A stretch of DNA of 64,000 bases. Source: Leptodontidium sp. MPI-SDFR-AT-0119. Its lineage: Eukaryota; Ascomycota; Leotiomycetes; Helotiales; Leptodontidiaceae. Positions 10,291 through 21,450 of this stretch are shown here, piece by piece. A program made the position numbers and the translations under genes. Location of the stretch: contig JAHLEZ010000002.1 in NCBI GenBank assembly GCA_020726505.1, positions 3,906,001 through 3,970,000 on the forward strand. The letters run 5' to 3'. Within the stretch, counting starts at the first letter, position 1. Each line of letters opens with the position of its first letter. The notes under the pieces are model-generated. The model made no database searches and was not told the origin of the DNA. It was given only the letters and a program-made list of their open reading frames with translations.

Positions 10291-11559
10291 CTACTCGCTT
10301 TCACTGTCATCGCTATCATCAGAATCTGAATCACTAACTTCCTCTCCCGAATCGGAATCCGATGACGAACTGGAAGAACTTGATGAAGAATCCTCCTCCT
10401 GGTCATTCTGAGCGGTAGAGTCGTCCGAGCTGCTATCCGAATCGCTGCTCTCATCACTGGAGTCCGAGTCATCAATCGTAATGACCGTCCGCTGCTTTCT
10501 TTTCCTGGCAACTTTCTGTGGGACCTCATTTTTCACATGGGGCCCTTTTGGAGTATCGTCTCCCTCATTGACCTTTGCTGCTGCTGTCCCATTTTGTTCT
10601 GGTGTTGATGCCAAAGTCGCAAGTATCCTCTCCGTTCTCATCCTCTTTGCAACCCTTCCCTCCATTGCCTTGTCTGAAAGCCCAAGCAAAATGCCCGCCT
10701 CATAACCCATCTCCTCTGGTACATTTGCTGCCGTCATTGTTGCAACATACTCCTCCATAGCCACATCGTACTCTCGTTGTCTCTTTTCCGGGTGAACCAT
10801 ATCTTCTGGAAACCCTGCTTGGCCTGCTTCCTTGTCCTTGACTTTGATTTCGATTGCAGTATCCCGTAGTCTTGTCCGTACTCCTCCTGCAAGCCCCTCG
10901 ACGTATTTGTAGAGAAAATGAACGTGGTCTGACGGAACTACTTCAACGTTGAAAGCGTGTTTGAGCAGGTGGTTCTGGTGGTTCTTGTTGAATTTCCAAG
11001 TATCTCGAGATTCGCAGTATTGCTTAAGGTATTGGAGGAACGGTCGTGAGGAGGGTGTGGGAGGTTTGACAATCTTCGAGGGTTTCTTTGCTTTTGCCTT
11101 ACTTGCTTTCTCTGGTGTTGGCTTGACTCTCTTGACTCTTCGTTCCTTTTCGTCAAGTTTTGGGTCTACCTTGACTTCAACTTTCGGTGGCTCTGGAGTT
11201 GCGAAAGCTGGATTTGAATTACCAAATTCGAATGTAGGATCCTGTGCTTGTTGTTCCGCTTTCCAGGAATTGAAAAGTTGCTTTATGCTGTCGCCATCCT
11301 CATGCTTCGTCTCAGGCGTGAATGTAACAGACTTCTTCCGCAGAATTTGAGGGGTGATTGGCTCTTGAGACGATTCAACTAGGGCCGTAGAGTTCTTCTT
11401 CAACTTCTTCGACGGTGTGCTGTCATCTGTTGAGGTTCTCTTCCTCTTGCTTGACTCGTCTCCAGGTGTTGCGGGGGACTCAACAGATGGAGAATCTTGT
11501 GCGGACTTTAACTTGAGACCCAATCGTCTCCAGGCGGGAATGTGCGTGGCAGATGGCAT
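10291..11559 (-). CDS. WKF-domain (DUF2373, C7orf50-like) nucleolar-type protein
   Basis: A single exon encodes 422 aa. The central block at about residues 170-240 starts RPFLQYLKQYCESRDTWKFN and continues with NHLLKHAF and FLYKYVEGL. It matches the WKF domain of human C7orf50, a nucleolar protein associated with ribosome biogenesis factors. Before it lie Lys-rich segments (SKRKRTSTDD, KKLKKN, KAKAKKPSK) that look like nuclear or nucleolar signals. The C-terminal about 80 residues are an acidic Ser/Asp/Glu tract with a run of ten serines, a likely CK2 substrate. A nuclear/nucleolar role is an inference from the domain and composition; no catalytic residues are apparent. Confidence 0.8.
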   Translation of the reverse strand: MPSATHIPAWRRLGLKLKSAQDSPSVESPATPGDESSKRKRTSTDDSTPSKKLKKNSTALVESSQEPITPQILRKKSVTFTPETKHEDGDSIKQLFNSWKAEQQAQDPTFEFGNSNPAFATPEPPKVEVKVDPKLDEKERRVKRVKPTPEKASKAKAKKPSKIVKPPTPSSRPFLQYLKQYCESRDTWKFNKNHQNHLLKHAFNVEVVPSDHVHFLYKYVEGLAGGVRTRLRDTAIEIKVKDKEAGQAGFPEDMVHPEKRQREYDVAMEEYVATMTAANVPEEMGYEAGILLGLSDKAMEGRVAKRMRTERILATLASTPEQNGTAAAKVNEGDDTPKGPHVKNEVPQKVARKRKQRTVITIDDSDSSDESSDSDSSSDDSTAQNDQEEDSSSSSSSSSSDSDSGEEVSDSDSDDSDDSESE

Positions 11560-12139
11560 GATTAAGGCCCACGAATGGCTTCAGTAATGCGAGACTTTGT
11601 GTTCTTGAGCCAATGCAGGGTAATTCCTGCGTGGCAGCAGAAAAAATAAAACACTCTTATCGGTTATCGTTCTCCCAGTGGGCCCAAAAAGCGGCATTGG
11701 CTAGGTCCTCCTCTCAACATGGCTTCACTGGAGGAAGTAACATATTAGAAATATGGGTTTTAATGGAGTTTAAAGCTGAGGGAAGATGTCCGATTGTCAA
11801 TGAACTACAACACCACCTCACTAACGTAGTCTTGTAATTCTCTTAATTTTCATTCTTGCCCATGGAATTCCTTCCGATCAATACCTCTGTGATCCCTGTC
11901 CCTTGGAGTGCCGCTTTTTGAAGGCAATTATTGATCCACGTGACCGTACGCGAGGCAGGCAGGCAAGCTCGCGCGTCGACGGGAGCTCCAGCTGTTTGAG
12001 AGCTCAACTTCTACGCCCTCATTCCATCTCCATCACCGTCACCAACTCCGCACAACTACAACCGCTTCTCACAGCCGGACCGAAAGACAGAGAAGTTCTT
12101 CTACTACACCGCAAGCCTTCAAATCCACGACCTGTCAAG
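11560..12139. other. Divergent promoter of the WKF and proteasome genes
   Basis: A shared 580-bp gap separates two outward-facing genes. The last 150 bp before 12140 are a C/T/A-rich leader. No other feature is seen. Confidence 0.5.
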
Positions 12140-13222
12140 ATGTCGGGTATGTTGACATCCAGCCTCCAGCTGTTTCGGAGGATCACAGCTAACCAGACAT
12201 GGCATATAGGCAGTGCAGGTTACGATAGACACATCACGATCTTCTCAGATCAGGGAAGATTGTACCAAGTCGGTATGCATAGTTGCCCGTTCCTTGATTC
12301 TCCATGACAACCTTGTTCTGTTCAGCTTCCTCCGTACTCTAGCTCCCTTCGAACCTGGTCTTCAGCGTCGCATTAGAAGGCTCATGCTGATATGATGAGG
12401 ATAGAATATGCCTTCAAAGCTATCACTGCTGCGAACATCATGTCGATTGGTGTAAGAGGAAAGGATTGTGCAGTTGTCTTGTCACAGAAGAAGGTTCCGG
12501 TAAGGATACATGACTACATTTCTATTTCAAGATCAACGTTAACGTTATGGGTGGTTTTAGGACAAGCTTATCGACCCATCATCCGTCTCTCACGTCTTCC
12601 AACTCTCACCCTCAGTGGGCTGTGTGATGACCGGATCCATCGCCGACGCCAGAGCCTCTGTCCAAAGAGCCATTGGTGAAGCCGCCGAGTTCAGATATAA
12701 GTTCGGATACGAGATGCCTTGCGATGCCCTAGCCAAGCGTATTGCAAACATCAGTCAGGTTTATACTCAGAGGGTAAGCTGACTTAATCGGTCCGCTCAG
12801 CACTCTATCGAACACTTTGACTTACAGGAACACAGGCTTACATGCGTCCATATGGCGTTGCTACAACTTTGATCTCATTGGATTCTGAGTTCGGCCCACA
12901 ACTGTACAAGTGCGACCCAGCGGGATACTATACCGGCTACAAGGGTACGGCGTCAGGTCCCAAGCAGCAAGAGGCGTTCAATCATCTGGAGAAGAAGCTC
13001 AAGAACAAGGATTGTGCAGATGGCAGCTGGGAGGATGTTGTGGAGCTTGCCATTACTACCCTGAGCACGGTCCTCAGCGTGGATTTCAAGAAAGGCGAAT
13101 TGGAGATTGGTATCGTTGGTGGACCCAGAAAGGATGGGAAGGAAGGTACCGACCCGGGATTTAGAGCCCTGACTGAAGAGGAGATCGACGAGAGACTGCA
13201 AGCAATCGCGGAGAAAGATTGA
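12140..13222 (+). CDS. SCL1: 20S proteasome subunit alpha1 (Scl1/PSMA6 type)
   Basis: This is a structural alpha-ring subunit of the 20S core. Exons are 12140-12146, 12210-12272, 12405-12499, 12561-12773 and 12836-13222. The N-terminus joins as [15 protein letters not shown], followed by GRLYQVEYAFKAI, the alpha-subunit signature. Further landmarks are [38 protein letters not shown] and MRPYGV, typical of the alpha1 subunit. The final exon needs the acceptor at 12835; an upstream CAG at 12827 would shift the frame. The first exon holds only seven coding bases. Length is normal and no residue is missing. It is an essential housekeeping gene with no functional link to its neighbours. Confidence 0.93.
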
Positions 13223-14429
13223 GTTTCGACATGACGATATGATATCCAGGAAAGCAACTTAGCGTTCGGCGTCACCGACAGACAGACCACTGGTTTCCAA
13301 AAGTCTCTTTGCTACTTTCAATTGCAATACCGTGTATTAGAACAGAGAAGGACTGGCGTGAAGCCACATCTCTTCTATCTTGTGTCATTAGTCTCAATCA
13401 CATTTGGGGAAACCAGAGGTCAAACATCCGTCTGCCATTGGCGGTATATTCTTGGGATGGGGGGACCAACACAGCCCGTGTGGCTTGACCTGAAGTGAAC
13501 ATGCAGTGATTCATTCTGACCGGATGCAGGAGATGCAGCCTTACCGCAGGAAGGCAAACCATACAGCGCGCAAGAGTAACGCCCGAACCGCGAGAGGGGA
13601 GCAAGTATTGACGACAAAGACCCAGGGCTGTCTTCCAGGAGCAGACAGATTCGATGGGTCCTGCAGCCACGCGATTGCCAGGAGACCAGAGAGATGCGAC
13701 GATTCGAACCTTGTATGGCGCAGTCAACGGTGCTATGCCTGATTCGACGGCCCTGCAGCTTCAGCTGCCCACAAGCGAAGGTTCGTCGGACAGTTTAGTG
13801 TTCACAGGTGGTCGCCAGCCAGGGTCCTGGGCGCTGTAATTGGTCCCAGTCCACGCTGGCTGGCCACGCTGGGCCTGAGCATCAGGGCGATGTGGCTTAC
13901 TTTCCACGCTGAACCTCAGAAGCGAGAGCCAGTATGCTTGGCCCCCTGCCAAAATGGAGAGAGAGGCTCTATCCTCAACCCCTCTCCTTCTCAACTTCTG
14001 TTGCAACCACCTCCGTCATGCAGCACAAGATGAAAGTGCACCTTTAGTTACAGCTCGGTAGGGTTCTCTGTAGCTTTGAGCTCGCAAGTGTCGAGTTGAA
14101 AATAGCCCCCATTGCGTGGGGCTTCTCCAGCAGTTCCTAACAGCGGCTCCAATCGATCAGATGGCACACTGGTGATGGCTGAACAATTGTGGATAGCTAG
14201 CAACAGTAAACTCCCGATAGGGATGAGTCTGCCAGCAAGATGCACGATACTATGTTCCTGCGTTTTCTCATATATCTCCGTGAGGCCGACCCATCCCGTC
14301 GTCTCAGACATCTCAACGGCGAACTAGCTTTCCACTTTTCAACACCCTCTTTCATTCGTTTCCTAGCATTCATTTTGCCTCTTTCCCCATAATCTCCATC
14401 TCTCACATACCCAATCACTCTCTTTCGAA
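13223..14429. other. Intergenic, nothing recognised
   Basis: This 1.2-kb gap holds no convincing coding region on either strand. The final 100 bp before 14430 are CT-rich, like the leader of the next gene. Confidence 0.45.
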
Positions 14430-15497
14430 ATGGCGGACGGATGTGAGTTTGGGCATTACTTTCTTTCTCGTACCTTCTTCCACTCTCCGTCTCTCTGTCT
14501 TTGGAGAAAGCAATTGGTTTCAAGGCTGATATCTGCAATAGTAAATGACCAGAGAACTGCTCGGGTAGCAGATCTACTATCAGACTTTCGCACTCTTCAA
14601 TACTATATCGCGGCTGCACCTGTCGATCCTGAAGATCAAGATGATTACTGTAGGTACTGGGGAAACCCACGTCTTTCGTTCTTGAATGTCCCAAGAATCT
14701 CTGAAGACATGTCTTACTCCCTTCTAAGAACATCCCAGATGTAGCAATTGCTAACTTTTCCCAGACACAGAGGGTTGGGCTGCTTTAAGACAGTGCTCTA
14801 TTGATGGCCAACACATCTTGAACTGTGCGGCAGAGACTCGAGTCCCGAGGGTACGAGGCGGTCCAGAGGAACAGGCAAAGGCGGAACTTCAGCAGTATGT
14901 TCAGAGAAAACTCGGTTGGTGAAGCTTTTGCTGATTATCGCAGGGTTATGCTTGACGCGTACTCCCGCCGGCACGAGGCGCAAAAGATCTACCTTAGGCA
15001 GGGTGCTGCCCAGCGCTGGATTGGATGGCGGGATCAAGTCCTTCAAGGGGAACGTCCACACACTGGCCATACTGAGCAATTGGCAGCCTGTGATGCGCAA
15101 TTACGAGTTGTAAGTACTCAGACTGGCCTCTACCCACCTCAATCCTCGTTTCCCATTTTGGCACGAAAGACTTGCTTTCGCCGACAAGAGACACCGACAA
15201 CTCGAGTCGGTGGCTCTTGACTCGTTTATGGGATTAAGGTCCACTTGGTACCTACACACTTCAAAAGTTTATTGCAAGTGCTACGTATCTCTCGTTATCT
15301 TGCCAAGGAAGACCCAATACCATGTCAATATTAGATGAATGGAGTAGGAGCTGACTCAAGGCAATCAGGAACTCGCAGCCATCACGGATGACTCAATCTA
15401 TTCTGACATGCGATCATCAGACTACCAGATGGGTCGCTGGACACTTGAAGATCCCAGTTTACGACACATCCAGAGATGGGTCAGGGCCAGGCGCTAG
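14430..15497 (+). CDS. Unrecognised 181-aa protein from five exons
   Basis: No single long reading frame marks this gene. It appears when five exons are joined: 14430-14442, 14542-14649, 14765-14894, 14944-15109 and 15369-15497. All introns are GT-AG, the phases agree throughout and the total of 546 nt is a multiple of three. The protein begins MADGLNDQRTARVADLLSDF, continues through YYIAAAPVDPEDQDDYYTEG and RVRGGPEEQAKAELQQVMLD, and ends SLRHIQRWVRARR. It is hydrophilic, probably helical, rich in Arg, Gln and Trp, and has neither signal peptide nor membrane segment. I recognise no family and give no function. The 49-nt intron at 14895-14943 and the 258-nt intron at 15110-15368 are the least certain parts. 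Confidence 0.6.
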
Positions 15498-15884
15498 AAA
15501 AACAACTTCAACTCGACGAGGCAATGGATCACGGGAGACATGGTAATGGGCAATTGGGCAATGAACTACGGAGTAGGAAAAGAAATGGGCATGGACAGGG
15601 AGCTTTATTCATCACTGCATTCACATGGAGCACACGGATAGCGCGCAAGCGTGGCATTTTGGATTTTAAACAACGGGCATTGGGAAGGCGCTTATATTCT
15701 TTCGCGGTGCAGGATACCAGCAGTTTTGTTTTTGCAGCAGGGAGAGCATTGCCAGGCGCATTGTTTTTTGAAGACAAGTCGGATTTTGAGAGGCGCCCAG
15801 TCGTCTTAGGGTTTCATAGAGTACACGAGTTTGATACCCAAATGAAATATAAATGTTATTATACAAAATATTTAGTTCAAGCTT
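15498..15884. other. 3' gap between convergent genes
   Basis: This 387-bp stretch separates the ends of the unknown gene and the TMEM234-like gene and presumably holds both 3' UTRs. Nothing else is seen. Confidence 0.45.
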
Positions 15885-16582
15885 TCACTTCGTCTTGCTT
15901 TGGACACAGAGACCTATTCCTGCTAGGGACAGAGCCATACCCACCCACGTATCTTGAAAATTAGATTAGCTGATAGTGAGTAATTTGGGACAGGTGACGT
16001 TACCGCGGCTAATGACTTTTCGGTCAACATACCAATCGCCGAGGACCGTGAAAAGGAATGCCAGCGAGTTCGTAATCGGAACTGTCAAGCTCAATTCTAG
16101 TAACCCGTTAGTTAATTCAAGCTTCGACCTTCCATTTTCAGCCCAGCTGTCTAAACGCCATTGCACTAGGGAAACCTCCAATGATGTCCTCTTTATCGAA
16201 CCTCCAGCCAATCGCGAACACAGCAAACTAAAGCGAAACTAGGTAGGTAGGTCAGGAAACACGAATCGCACTTACCAGCCTTCCCGATTAACAGGAAGAA
16301 CCAAATGCTTCCCGTCAGATTGATCACCAACGGTATCGCATACCTTGGGTTCCTCAGCAGATCCACAACTCCGAAGAACGCTCTGTAGAGTCTAGACTTG
16401 ACCCAGCTATTCTTGACAGCTGGAGAGTCGAGAATCGGATGCGGAGGGGGTGAATGGGTACGTGCGGCTTTGCGGATGAAGGGTGTTGTGAATCCCCATG
16501 CTACGCCTACCAAAATAAAGGCGAAGATATAGCGGATGATGTGGTCGGCATCTGTAGGAGGAGGCTCTGGTGTGTCTGACAT
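15885..16582 (-). CDS. TMEM234-family small membrane protein
   Basis: Exons 16582-16276, 16096-16004 and 15952-15885 give 155 aa. The N-terminal cytosolic part (MSDTPEPPPTDADH) leads to a helix IIRYIFAFILVGVAWGFTTP. Helices IPLVINLTGSIWFFLLIG, LTVPITNSLAFLFTVLGDW and WVGMALSLAGIGLCVQ follow. The motif LSLTVPITNSLAFLFT and the order of four helices match TMEM234 and related drug/metabolite-transporter-like (EamA-fold half) proteins. The molecular role is not well established for the family. The second intron is 51 nt and joins SRG to DTW in phase. It converges with the unknown gene ending at 15497. Confidence 0.85.
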
Positions 16583-17087
16583 TGTGTTGTGATGAGCGAG
16601 TGATGGATGGAGTGATCAACTGAATGGAAGCTGTCGTGTGAAGCTGGAAGCGACGGAGTTGTTGGTCCTGGTGGTCCGATGGCTTGGCAATGGATTGGAC
16701 ATGTGACATCAGGGGGCTTGCCTTAGTGGGTCCCCTCCCCCTTTTTTATGCGATTTGTTTTCTTTTGGCTCGAGTAATTGAAATGGCAGAAGATCTCAAG
16801 GGTAGCGAGTAACGGCTGCCACCTGCCTACTTTCATACTGGCCTGTGAACAGCTACACAGGGTGAATGTAGATGAAGAGGCTTGAACTAACTTGATGCCC
16901 TATGGGGAGCTAATACATCCATTAATACATTGTCTATTTATTTTCTATCTCTCTATATTAGTCTTCGTGTCTACCAAAAGAAATTACAAATCGGTTGTCA
17001 GTTCTTACAGTATCGTGCAATACGGGAGTCCCCCGCTTCGTGATCATGACGTGTTTTCCAGGAAAAGTAGAACATGATTCTCACAAA
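16583..17087. other. Intergenic, nothing recognised
   Basis: This spans from the TMEM234-like gene's promoter to the 3' side of the Zn2Cys6 gene. No supported gene. Confidence 0.45.
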
Positions 17088-18371
17088 TCACAAATCCCTA
17101 TTCTCCAGCCCGACCTTTACAGCGACATCCAAAACCTTAAGCGGCCACTCCATCGCCCAATTCCATTCATCGCCAACCAAACTTGCCATTCCTCGAACCT
17201 CAAAATCAGCGGTGCCTCGAATCCACCAAGGCTCCTCGACGTATTTGAGCAGCGCGTAGAATCTCGACATGATGACGATGGCCAGTGGATCGCCTTCCTC
17301 CAAAAAGCCGACAAACTCTCTTGGGATTCCATGGACGAGCCAAGCGAGACGGCGTTGGATCCAGCGTATCTCCTCATGGAACCCGATACTCTCTCTGAGT
17401 TCAGAAAGGTACGCTAGAGTTGTAGCGTAAATTGACACACTCTCTGGAGATGTTGGGAGCAACTCCCATGATGATAGGAGAGGGTCATGAGGAAACTCGA
17501 AGCCGTTACGGTTCACGTTCATTGGGAACATTTCGAACGACACGGGTCTTGCCTCGGGTCTCAGATCAGGTCTCATATCTATAAACTTTCTGACGCTAGA
17601 ATCTCTGATGTATTGGTCGGTCTCGAAATATATCTCCTTGGTTCCTAATTGCAGATGCAAATAGTCAAGTGGCAGCGTGTACTGTGGAGGATTGCACCCT
17701 AGACACCTATATCTGAGTCTCGCATTTATCCCCAGAAGGATGGATGCGGTGAAGACTGCGAGTGCATTCTCGCTGGTTATACTGGCCAGCTCATTTCTGT
17801 ACCCAGACAGTGACTCGTCGATGTATTGGTAAGTGGCGGTCTGGAGAGAGACATCGTTCGGATTTTCGCTTAAGAGATGACCAGCTGCAATTGCTAGAAC
17901 GGAGGAGTAGACGTAAGGGTGCTCGAAAGCAATGGTTGGGACGGCTACAACCCACATCTCTCGCCCGGCTTCTTCTTCGCACAACGACATCGTGTGACAA
18001 GTGGTGGTTGAGTAGTGATGGAATAGTCTCAACTCCATAGCTCGAGAAGCATTCTGAGCAATACTTCCGGTGATTGAGTCGGCTATCGATGCTGGCGATA
18101 CGGCTGATGAAGGCGTGCGTGCAAGAGGTGGAGATAGGACTTCGAACTCGCATTCTTCCTCTGGGTTGGGAAATCTCTTGATGCATGGGCCACAGATGGG
18201 ACGCCTTTCATCACACTGATAAAAATTTAGTTGCTGAAATTTCGATTGTCGGAAGGGCATGTTACTGACCTTGATCTTCCGTGCTTTACACACTTTGCAG
18301 CCAAGTCGACTTTTTCTGTGGGGTTTTTGGGTTCTTTGTTCCCCAGATGTCTCCCATGGAAATGGTAACAT
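17088..18371 (-). CDS. Zn2Cys6 transcription factor (with fungal-specific C-terminal region)
   Basis: This is a DNA-binding regulator of the Gal4 type. The start is the ATG at 18371 (MLPFPWETSGEQ). The zinc cluster GCKVCKARKIKCDERRPICG then continues with the remaining Cys in PCIKRFPNPEEECEF. The six Cys appear only after the 54-nt intron 18216-18269 is removed, giving 409 aa from exons 18371-18270 and 18215-17088. The rest (AMELRLFHHYSTTTCHTMS, then HPYVYSSVLAIAAGHL) is the helical fungal transcription factor domain seen in sterol-uptake-control-like factors. The intron is a multiple of three and stop-free, so an unspliced message would carry 18 extra residues between the third and fourth Cys. 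The target genes are unknown; the adjacent hydrolase is one possibility. Confidence 0.88.
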   Translation of the reverse strand: MLPFPWETSGEQRTQKPHRKSRLGCKVCKARKIKVSNMPFRQSKFQQLNFYQCDERRPICGPCIKRFPNPEEECEFEVLSPPLARTPSSAVSPASIADSITGSIAQNASRAMELRLFHHYSTTTCHTMSLCEEEAGREMWVVAVPTIAFEHPYVYSSVLAIAAGHLLSENPNDVSLQTATYQYIDESLSGYRNELASITSENALAVFTASILLGINARLRYRCLGCNPPQYTLPLDYLHLQLGTKEIYFETDQYIRDSSVRKFIDMRPDLRPEARPVSFEMFPMNVNRNGFEFPHDPLLSSWELLPTSPESVSIYATTLAYLSELRESIGFHEEIRWIQRRLAWLVHGIPREFVGFLEEGDPLAIVIMSRFYALLKYVEEPWWIRGTADFEVRGMASLVGDEWNWAMEWPLKVLDVAVKVGLENRDL

Positions 18372-20117
18372 TGATACTTCTGGAGAGATTTGAACTTGCA
18401 GGAATGTCTCAAAATGTGGGCAATCTATGGTCTGGAAATTTGATCGTGTTATTGAACAAACTATGGAGTAGAATATGCAGTTCTTTGATGATTTGATCAT
18501 ATTTATGCAGGGAAACCATTGAAGTATATGAAGTCGAGGAATTTGGCCCATTGAATATCTCGCTAACTGTGCCGCTGCTGAGCTGAAGCAATTCACAGAA
18601 TGGTGGGGCTGACAACAAAGGCACTGCCCCAGAAAGAAGCCTCAAGGAGTGACAAATACCTGCACGATGACACTCTTAAGCATAAATCGGATCAGCAACC
18701 GAGCAATACTTTCTACGAGACTGGGTCGCAGAACTCGCACAAAACAATAATCACATAATATCCACGCGTTGCTCCTTCAAAATCTAAGCCATCGCAATCA
18801 GATCTAGACCCGAGCCTGCGATACCTCGGTCTCCACGAGCAATTTTGGCCCAGTATCGATAATTGTTTTCCTGGTTGCCTGGAATACACAGCCTCGCTAA
18901 TACAATACAATCCTACGTGGTCAGCTGCGTTCGGGCCGTTTCGTTCCACGATCGCAGAAAGTGCATTTGAGATTTCGGGACTGCCGTTTTATACAAGACG
19001 GATTAGATACCGGGTCTTGAAAGGAGGCAAATGGTGGCAAGAGTATGGAATCGAGGTAGTCAGTAAGGCTCAACTCGAAGTCAACAACTCTGTATCCAGG
19101 TACAAGATAAGTCGCAATCTCGGTTCAGCACATAAGGATAAGTAGTTGACGTGTCGATCATGTTGATATGCCAGTGCAGTGTCTCTGTTGCAGCTGGCAC
19201 TTCGTTTGGAGATTCCGAATGCAACGACCTGCGGTGTCTATCTCCCCATGGGGAAATCTTTGCCCAAGTCTTGTTCGCGTTCTGTTGTTTCTGACCCAAA
19301 CAGGGCGAACGCCTGTGCCCGCAGAATCATCGTAGGACGCTGAGCACCCCTTGTTCCTCGTCCGGCGGATGGTTGTGGGTATTTAGTCTGCTGTAGATGT
19401 ATAGAGTTTTCGATCACTAAAGAGAATAAGCAGTCATAAACTTCTAAGAAAGTGTTTAAGTGCGCTTGGTGGTTCGGGCGATTGTCGGATTAACATACTA
19501 AAACTCCAACCCCTCTGTATTTCCCTCGTTGGCCAGCAGCATGCGTGCATTTGTAACACCAGTGACCAAAAGCAAGCTATCTCCGATTCGGATTCGACAA
19601 TGAATACCAACGCAGTGTTTGGAAGAGTTTGCAGGTGCTCTGCACTAAGGATGACTAAGACTGGAGGGAAGAGTAGAGATCATCGGATAGAGGTGATCAC
19701 CAATAGGAAACGCTCTCACTGTTGGCTGATATGAGGAACATGCAGCACGGAGCAATTATTCTCCATCCTAAGATGGCATTGGTCAATTTACAGCATCGGA
19801 AACCGCATCGTAAATTGCTGCTGCAGGACTTGGAGTTACCAGGTAGACAAGGGCCAGCAACCCGAGAAACCGACCTGGTCAGCCTCATGTTCTAAGCCGA
19901 ATTGGGACAACCGATGCTTCGACTTACAGCAATGCGAGCTCCGAGATGTCCATCCCATGGTACAGTGATTGTTCTAGCAATTGAGGTAATATTATTTTGG
20001 GGGCGGTAATTACAGAATTGGTATAAAGTTCCACTTGAAAGGGGCTTGCATCGCCACATCCTTCTTGCTCGTTGGCCAACTACTGTTTGTTTTAGGATAC
20101 ATCATACATTATACATC
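18372..20117. other. Divergent intergenic region with an orphan open stretch
   Basis: A 1.7-kb gap lies between two outward-facing genes. An uninterrupted plus-strand frame of about 130 codons runs from about 18757 to 19143 without an ATG; it contains segments such as SLRYLGLHEQFWPSI and GGKWWQEYGIEVV. It could be a gene relic or chance. Nothing else is seen. Confidence 0.35.
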
Positions 20118-21450
20118 ATGAAGCTCTCATTGATCTCCTCGGTCACACTCCTTTTCTCTGATGCGGTCTCCCACAGCACTTGCTCGGATACAGGCACACG
20201 GGCTTGTCAAGAATACACGATTCCTGTCAACGTCACATCCCAAGTGTTTATCCCCAGCTATCCTCGCTTCAAGGATAACTTCGACGTTGTAGACTTCTTC
20301 AGTGCTCTTGGAGGCAGAGCCTCTTTTATCCCCTTCTCTGGCACGAAAAACGTCACAGCAGCCTACAGCATCGGGGCAACGATCTGCAGTCCTTGCGGGA
20401 GCACACGAAAGGAAAAGACGCTCTTGCTTGCTTCCCATGGCCTTGGATATGATCGAAGGTATGTACTAACGTGGAAATGCGACATAAGGCGCTGACCATT
20501 TTGTCAGATACTGGGATTCTGGAGTAGAGGCTGCAAATTACAGTTTTGTTGATTTTGCTGTGTCTCAAGGCTATTCGGTATTCTTCTATGACCGACTTGG
20601 CACAGGCAAATCTTCCATGTAAGAAACAGCAACAGACAACTTTGATAAGCGACGACTGATAACAATAGGGTTTCTGGTTATGACGTACCTCAGTCCACAA
20701 CTCAACTTGCAATTCTGCAGCAATTGACTTCTCTTCTCCGAAACGGGAATTACACTGGTGCATTTGGGAAGCCTTCTAAGCTCGTCCACATCGGTCACTC
20801 ATACGGCTCTCAATTGTCCAATGGACTCATTGCGACTACTCCTGGCCTTTCCGATGGTGCGATACTCACTGGGTTATCATATGGAGTGACTTCGGGGTCT
20901 TTCCTCAAGGAATGGGGATTTCGCATTGCAGAATTACAAGCACCCGGAAAATGGCCTGGCAGAGACAACAACTATGTTACGGGTGTAGATGCTTGTGGCA
21001 ATGCCGCCACTTTCTTTCATGAGAACAGCTACAGCAAAGAAATTGCTTGGTACAATGAAGATATAAAGCAGCCTGTGGCGACCGTCGAGCTCCTCACATT
21101 TAGAGCACTCCCACAGGAAGCCCCTAAATTTACAAAACCTCTGATGGTATGCATGCCTTGGCTGACGAACTCGTACTTGCTGACTGGGAATAGGTCATCA
21201 CAGGGGAGTTTGATGCGGCTTTTTGTGACGGAAACTGTACGGGGGTACTTGCGCCACCTGATTCCTACTTTCCCAATGCGACGGATTTTCAAGCTATTGT
21301 CCATCCTGCGGTTGGACATGGAATCAACTTCAGTACGTGTTTCTTTCTTTCTTGCTTGCTGGTGAGCACAGAAAGTTGATTTCCCTAGGTTACAATGCAA
21401 CTGGAGCATACGCAGTCATGCTTGACTATTTGAAGAAACATGGGCTTTGA
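20118..21450 (+). CDS. Secreted alpha/beta hydrolase
   Basis: Exons 20118-20458, 20508-20618, 20669-21146, 21194-21332 and 21389-21450 encode 376 aa. The N-terminal MKLSLISSVTLLFSDAVSHS looks like a signal peptide. The lid-less hydrolase core shows the oxyanion region LLASHGLGYDR, the FYDRLGTGKSS strand-turn, the nucleophile elbow GHSYG (Ser), an acid candidate in VITGEFDAAFCDGNC and the catalytic His in HPAVGHGINF. All triad elements are present. Several Asn-x-Ser/Thr sites (NVTS, NVTA, NYS, NYT, NCT, NAT) suggest N-glycosylation on the secretory route. Substrate specificity (ester, peptide, mycotoxin lactone) cannot be read from the sequence. It is divergent from the Zn2Cys6 gene across 1.7 kb. 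Confidence 0.85.

Noticed and set aside
12820..12836. CTTACAG at 12827 as acceptor for the last proteasome exon
   Set aside because: It would shift the frame out of the conserved AYMRPYGV sequence; the CACAG at 12835 keeps it.
13690..13715. GGTTCGAATC on the minus strand, resembling a tRNA B box
   Set aside because: The flanking bases form no T-stem and no A box or acceptor stem is found at a fitting distance.
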